DNA of 44,191 nucleotides. Origin: Dorea sp. 5-2 (GTDB lineage Bacteria > Bacillota > Clostridia > Lachnospirales > Lachnospiraceae). How positions within the stretch are numbered: the stretch's first letter is position 1; each line of letters opens with the position of its first letter. This document shows positions 41,557 to 44,191 of this stretch, piece after piece. Position numbers and translations under genes: made by a program. The notes under the pieces are model-generated. The model was given only the letters and a program-made list of their open reading frames with translations. It searched no databases and had not been told where the DNA came from. The stretch is from the NCBI RefSeq assembly GCF_000403455.2, contig NZ_KE159781.1:160475-204665 (forward strand). Reading direction: 5' to 3'.

Positions 41557-42102
41557 TTAATGCAATTCAAAATTCTTATAGGCTTCACCGTCCAGATTCT
41601 TCCACGTGAACACTCCGTTTTCCAACATCATATAGCCGCGTTGGCTTCCGTCTTTTGGGATGGAGACTGAACCGGGGTTCAGGTAGTACCTGCCGTTGAA
41701 TTCCTCTGCGGTCGGAACGTGAGTGTGTCCGTGGAGCAGGATATCTCCTGGCTTCAGCATGGGCGGATTGGCGGTGTTGTGGTTGTGTCCGTGTGTCGCG
41801 AAGATCATGTGCCCTTGCTCATACAGGATGCAGTAATCCGCAAGGATCGGAAAGTCAAGCACCATCTGGTCTACGTCTGTATCACAGTTACCCCGGACGC
41901 AGAGGATCTCCTCTTTTCTGGCGTTGAGAAGTTCTATGACTTCCGGAGGGGCGTATCCTTTGGGAAGGTCGTTTCTGGGACCGTGGTAGATGAGATCGCC
42001 TAGAAGAAGCAGTTTATCAGGCTGTTCTGTGTCATACTGTCTTAGAAGCTCTTTCAGATAAAAGGCGCTTCCGTGAATGTCGGATGCAATCATTAGTTTC
42101 AT
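41557..42102 (-). CDS. yfcE: YfcE/MJ0936 family metallophosphodiesterase
   Basis: A 181-residue enzyme with all five metallophosphoesterase blocks: 'ASDIHG', 'LLGDLIYHGPRND', 'VRGNCD', 'ATHGHNHN' and 'HGHTH'. These bind two metal ions and split phosphodiesters; YfcE acts on model substrates, with unknown natural target. It starts at ATG 42102, with AGGG upstream on its strand and a clear promoter at 42166-42194. Confidence 0.92.
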   Translation of the reverse strand: MKLMIASDIHGSAFYLKELLRQYDTEQPDKLLLLGDLIYHGPRNDLPKGYAPPEVIELLNARKEEILCVRGNCDTDVDQMVLDFPILADYCILYEQGHMIFATHGHNHNTANPPMLKPGDILLHGHTHVPTAEEFNGRYYLNPGSVSIPKDGSQRGYMMLENGVFTWKNLDGEAYKNFELH

Positions 42103-42165
42103 GGTAATTTTCCCTTTCTGTAGCTTTATAATGTTGTGGATAAGTTTTTTGTATCTGCTTTATTT

Positions 42166-42194
42166 AGTATAGCGGATTTGAAGGAAAGACTCAA
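42166..42194 (-). promoter_or_regulatory. promoter for the yfcE-like gene
   Basis: On the minus strand TTGAGT (42189-42194), a 17-base spacer and TATACT (42166-42171), about 65 bases before the start codon. Confidence 0.7.
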
Positions 42195-42257
42195 TCTTTT
42201 CGTGAAAGTATGCTATAATTCATTAGAAAAGTATCAGATTCAGAGCAGAAAGAAAAA

Positions 42258-42285
42258 GAGCAGTTCTGAAAAAATCGAACTGCTC
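42258..42285 (-). terminator. terminator downstream of the transposase region
   Basis: GAGCAGTTC (42258-42266) pairs with GAACTGCTC (42277-42285). On the minus strand it is followed by TTTTTCTTTC, so it ends transcripts coming from the transposase gene. Confidence 0.7.
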
Positions 42286-42512
42286 TGAATGTGATTCTTT
42301 TCGATTGTACCAATTCGCGGACATTTTGCCGAGAAACGTATGGGGATAGTATCCTTCCCTTTTAGTGAAAACGCTGAAGTCCTGCTTGGAAATTGGACAT
42401 ATGAAAAACTTTTTTAGGCTGATTGCTTAAACGAATCCAATAAAAGGGGATGCTTCGCAGACCTTCTTGCGGAGGTCTTTGAAAAACGATATTCAGTAGC
42501 AGTGGCTCTTTA
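42286..42512. other. non-coding 3' flank of the IS91-like element
   Basis: No gene is supported here. A short hairpin, AGACCT (42459-42464) with AGGTCT (42473-42478), lies just beyond the transposase stop and could be part of an element end, since IS91-like elements end in hairpins rather than classical inverted repeats. The exact boundary with chromosomal DNA is not visible. Confidence 0.4.
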
Positions 42513-43667
42513 TCAGGAAGTGCCATATGTCCTTCCGATGTGTTGCATACTGCAGCATCCACATTCCGGGCAGATATGGATATCTAAGTTCCAGACTGTT
42601 TTCAGAAGTTCTGCCATGGACAGATGGATATATTTCGCTTTGAAACGCTGGCACCCCTGGAGCTTAAAGATCAGTTTTAGGTTTCTGGCCTTATACCGGT
42701 TATTTAGAAAGCCATAGTACCGGATTTTCTGAAAACCGGATGGCAGCACATGCATCAGGTAGCGCCGGATGAATTCTGTATGGTCCAGGGTGATCTGGCG
42801 CTTTGGTTCACCGGATATCTTCCCTCTGGCGGAAAAAGTGACCGTATCATCGGAAACGGAAAGGATCCGGCTGTTAGAAATAGCAATCTTGTGGGTATAA
42901 CGCCCGAGGTATTCAATGGCATTGCCAAAACCGTTAAAGGTCTCTTTGATGTAGGGGCACCAGTCCATTCCATAAAGGCTGTTTTTCCATTCTTTCCAGT
43001 GATAGGAATTACGCAGCTTTTCACAGGAAGAAGAAAATGTAAGTACGCCGTTTTCGTAAAGAGAGGAAAGGCAGGCCATATATTTTCCTTTAAATTTGTC
43101 CCTCAGTACTTCTGTGCGGATAAAAAAGCTTTTGGAAGATTTTCGGATCTTCCCGTCTTTCGTAAGCCCGCCGCCGGAGACGATGCAGTGCATGTGCACA
43201 TGGTAACCCAGCTCCTGGTTCCATGTGTGGAGCACCTGGATGATACCGGGTGTTGCCCCAAGCCACTTCTTATCGGCAGATAATTCCAGAAGTGTTTCAG
43301 CGCAGCATCTGTGCAGCAGCCCATACAAAAGCTTTTGATTGCAGTAGAGAAGAGGGTTTAATTGATGGGGAAGCGTAAAGACGACATGAAAGTAAGGGGT
43401 ATCAATGACCTCGGCCTTTCGCTTATCCACCCAGATTTCTTTCAGGACAGCCTGGCAGTTGGGGCAGTTACGGTTGCGGCAGGAGTTGTTATGTATTTCC
43501 ACGTGTCCGCAATCCGTACACTGGCTTAAGTTTACGCCAAGCTTGCCGGATTTACAGTTTAAGATGGCATGTGCAGCTTTCTGTTGTACATCGGTCTGGT
43601 GATCGCTTTGGGCAGAATAGCTATCATAGGATTGTTCGAATATCTGCCGGATCTTGTAACTACTCAT
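42513..43667 (-). CDS. IS91/IS801-type transposase (HUH nuclease)
   Basis: A 384-residue transposase. The N-terminal zinc-binding region has 'CTDCGH' and 'NRNCPNC'. The catalytic HUH motif is 'GYHVHMHCIVSGGG' and the candidate nucleophile Tyr lies in 'YLGRYTHKIAIS'. C-terminal 'CPECGC' adds another zinc knuckle. It should nick single-stranded DNA for rolling-circle transposition. ATG 43667 is used because it overlaps the stop of the recombinase gene (ATGAGTAG). The length suits the family, so it may be active. Confidence 0.92.
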   Translation of the reverse strand: MSSYKIRQIFEQSYDSYSAQSDHQTDVQQKAAHAILNCKSGKLGVNLSQCTDCGHVEIHNNSCRNRNCPNCQAVLKEIWVDKRKAEVIDTPYFHVVFTLPHQLNPLLYCNQKLLYGLLHRCCAETLLELSADKKWLGATPGIIQVLHTWNQELGYHVHMHCIVSGGGLTKDGKIRKSSKSFFIRTEVLRDKFKGKYMACLSSLYENGVLTFSSSCEKLRNSYHWKEWKNSLYGMDWCPYIKETFNGFGNAIEYLGRYTHKIAISNSRILSVSDDTVTFSARGKISGEPKRQITLDHTEFIRRYLMHVLPSGFQKIRYYGFLNNRYKARNLKLIFKLQGCQRFKAKYIHLSMAELLKTVWNLDIHICPECGCCSMQHIGRTYGTS

Positions 43668-44191
43668 GGGAAACACCAGCCATACGGTCAAGAGGGCTGA
43701 CAGCCTGCCGGATGGAATTGCCGGAAAGATGGACGTAGATCGTGGTGGACAGCAGGGATTTATGCCCCATAAGAGCTTTTATGGTAAGCAGATCCGTACC
43801 GTTTTCATACAGGTGTGTACCGAAAGCATGGCGGAAAGAATGACAGGTAAGCCTGCGTTCCCATCCAAGCCTGTCCTCGTGGGCATGAATGTGCCTTGAG
43901 AGGAAAAAGGTATCAATGGGGCTGTCCTCGCCGCGCTGCTTCGGGAAGAGATATCCCATAGGCCGTCCACATGCAAACCAGTACTGAGACAGAAGGTCAA
44001 GGGCCAATTTTGAAAGAATGGCATAGCGGTCATTCCTGCTTTTTGAGTGTGTGATGTGGAGGCGCATATTTTTGCGGCTGACATCTTCATAGCGGAGCCG
44101 GCAGACCTCACCGATGCGAAGGCCGGAAGAATACAGGAGGGTAACCATAGCCTTAGGCTTTAAATCAGGCATGGAAGAAATAAACTGCCAG
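43660..44191 (-). CDS. tyrosine recombinase (phage integrase family), partial
   Basis: The visible 176 residues cover most of the catalytic domain: 'GLRIGEVCRLRY' (first Arg), 'HITHSKSRNDR' (Lys strand), 'HSFRHAFGTHLY' (His-x-x-Arg), 'GHKSLLSTTIYVHL' (last His and the nucleophile Tyr). The frame stays open to the window edge, so the N-terminal part lies beyond 44191. It is coupled to the IS91-like transposase and probably works with it, not with a prophage. Confidence 0.9.
   Translation of the reverse strand, partial: WQFISSMPDLKPKAMVTLLYSSGLRIGEVCRLRYEDVSRKNMRLHITHSKSRNDRYAILSKLALDLLSQYWFACGRPMGYLFPKQRGEDSPIDTFFLSRHIHAHEDRLGWERRLTCHSFRHAFGTHLYENGTDLLTIKALMGHKSLLSTTIYVHLSGNSIRQAVSPLDRMAGVSHE

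Larger units (their letters stand above)
42513..44191 (-). mobile_element. IS91-like element with tyrosine recombinase, cut by window edge
   Basis: A tyrosine recombinase gene and a Y-transposase gene overlap by 8 bp on the minus strand, forming one unit. The unit lies downstream of a terminator and has no link to the galactose genes. The upstream end lies outside the window. IS91-like elements move by rolling-circle transposition; some versions carry an integrase gene in front of the transposase, as seen here. Confidence 0.75.

Noticed and set aside
42362..42562. Small minus-strand frame past the transposase end
   Set aside because: It overlaps the transposase 3' end in another frame, has no family match and only continues into non-coding flank.
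43660..44191. Prophage integrase
   Set aside because: It overlaps an IS91-like transposase gene and no phage genes are present in the window.

Overview
This window looks like a chromosome segment from a gut-type Lachnospiraceae (Clostridia, Bacillota), close in style to Dorea or [Clostridium] scindens. The clues are the gene families (DUF5721, DUF4358, a CD1871A-type CXXC peptide, a CspBA-like subtilisin, class II GalT), a T-box leader on pheST, strong AGGAGG-type ribosome binding sites and moderate GC in the core genes. Species cannot be fixed from sequence reading alone.

Layout. 1-3,950 is AT-rich accessory DNA in decay: the tail of an ABC ATPase, a truncated ABC permease, an HNH endonuclease and a frameshifted type I-like DNA methylase with a specificity-domain remnant. 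A 164-bp palindromic element (3954-4117) marks its edge. 4,156-9,379 holds a DUF2200/zinc/DUF1801 fusion, a cyclophilin-like protein, a membrane transporter, a chemoreceptor and a DUF5721 protein. 9,447-13,432 is a surface O-acylation cluster (SGNH hydrolase, DUF4358 protein, MBOAT acyltransferase, DHHW protein), running by overlap into a pseudouridine synthase and a divergent NAD-dependent DNA ligase. 16,212-20,449 holds a ClpX-like unfoldase lacking a recognisable RKH loop, a CspBA-like subtilisin whose start lies in the clpX terminator hairpin, a coiled-coil protein and a signal peptidase II-like protein. A D-2-hydroxyacid dehydrogenase and tRNA-Gly/tRNA-Pro lie on the minus strand.

21,574-28,522 is a core block: T-box leader, pheS, pheT, sppA, an RDD membrane protein with five 45-bp tail repeats, and queA. 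28,527-30,500 is a second accessory island: a two-CxxC protein, an AbiEii-like toxin missing its N-terminal part, and a compact type I toxin-antitoxin candidate made of a 30-residue holin-like peptide, long-range 5'/3' mRNA pairing and a convergent antisense RNA. A separate short RNA with its own promoter and terminator lies just upstream.

30,553-37,646 holds an MFS exporter, an ECF S-component divergent from an NhaC-like antiporter plus UroD/MtaA-type methyltransferase pair with a perfect 18-bp palindrome between them, a thioredoxin-like lipoprotein/CXXC peptide/ferredoxin membrane protein redox unit, and an AIM24 protein. 37,720-41,542 is the galactose locus: an AraC-type regulator divergent from galK-galT, with two direct repeats 21 bp apart in front. 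The window ends with a YfcE-like phosphodiesterase and an IS91-like transposase coupled to a tyrosine recombinase that runs off the edge.

The most interesting new candidate is the type I toxin-antitoxin module at 30165-30500. Next come the clpX/subtilisin hairpin arrangement and the palindromic elements. All family calls come from motifs read by eye; no database search was run.
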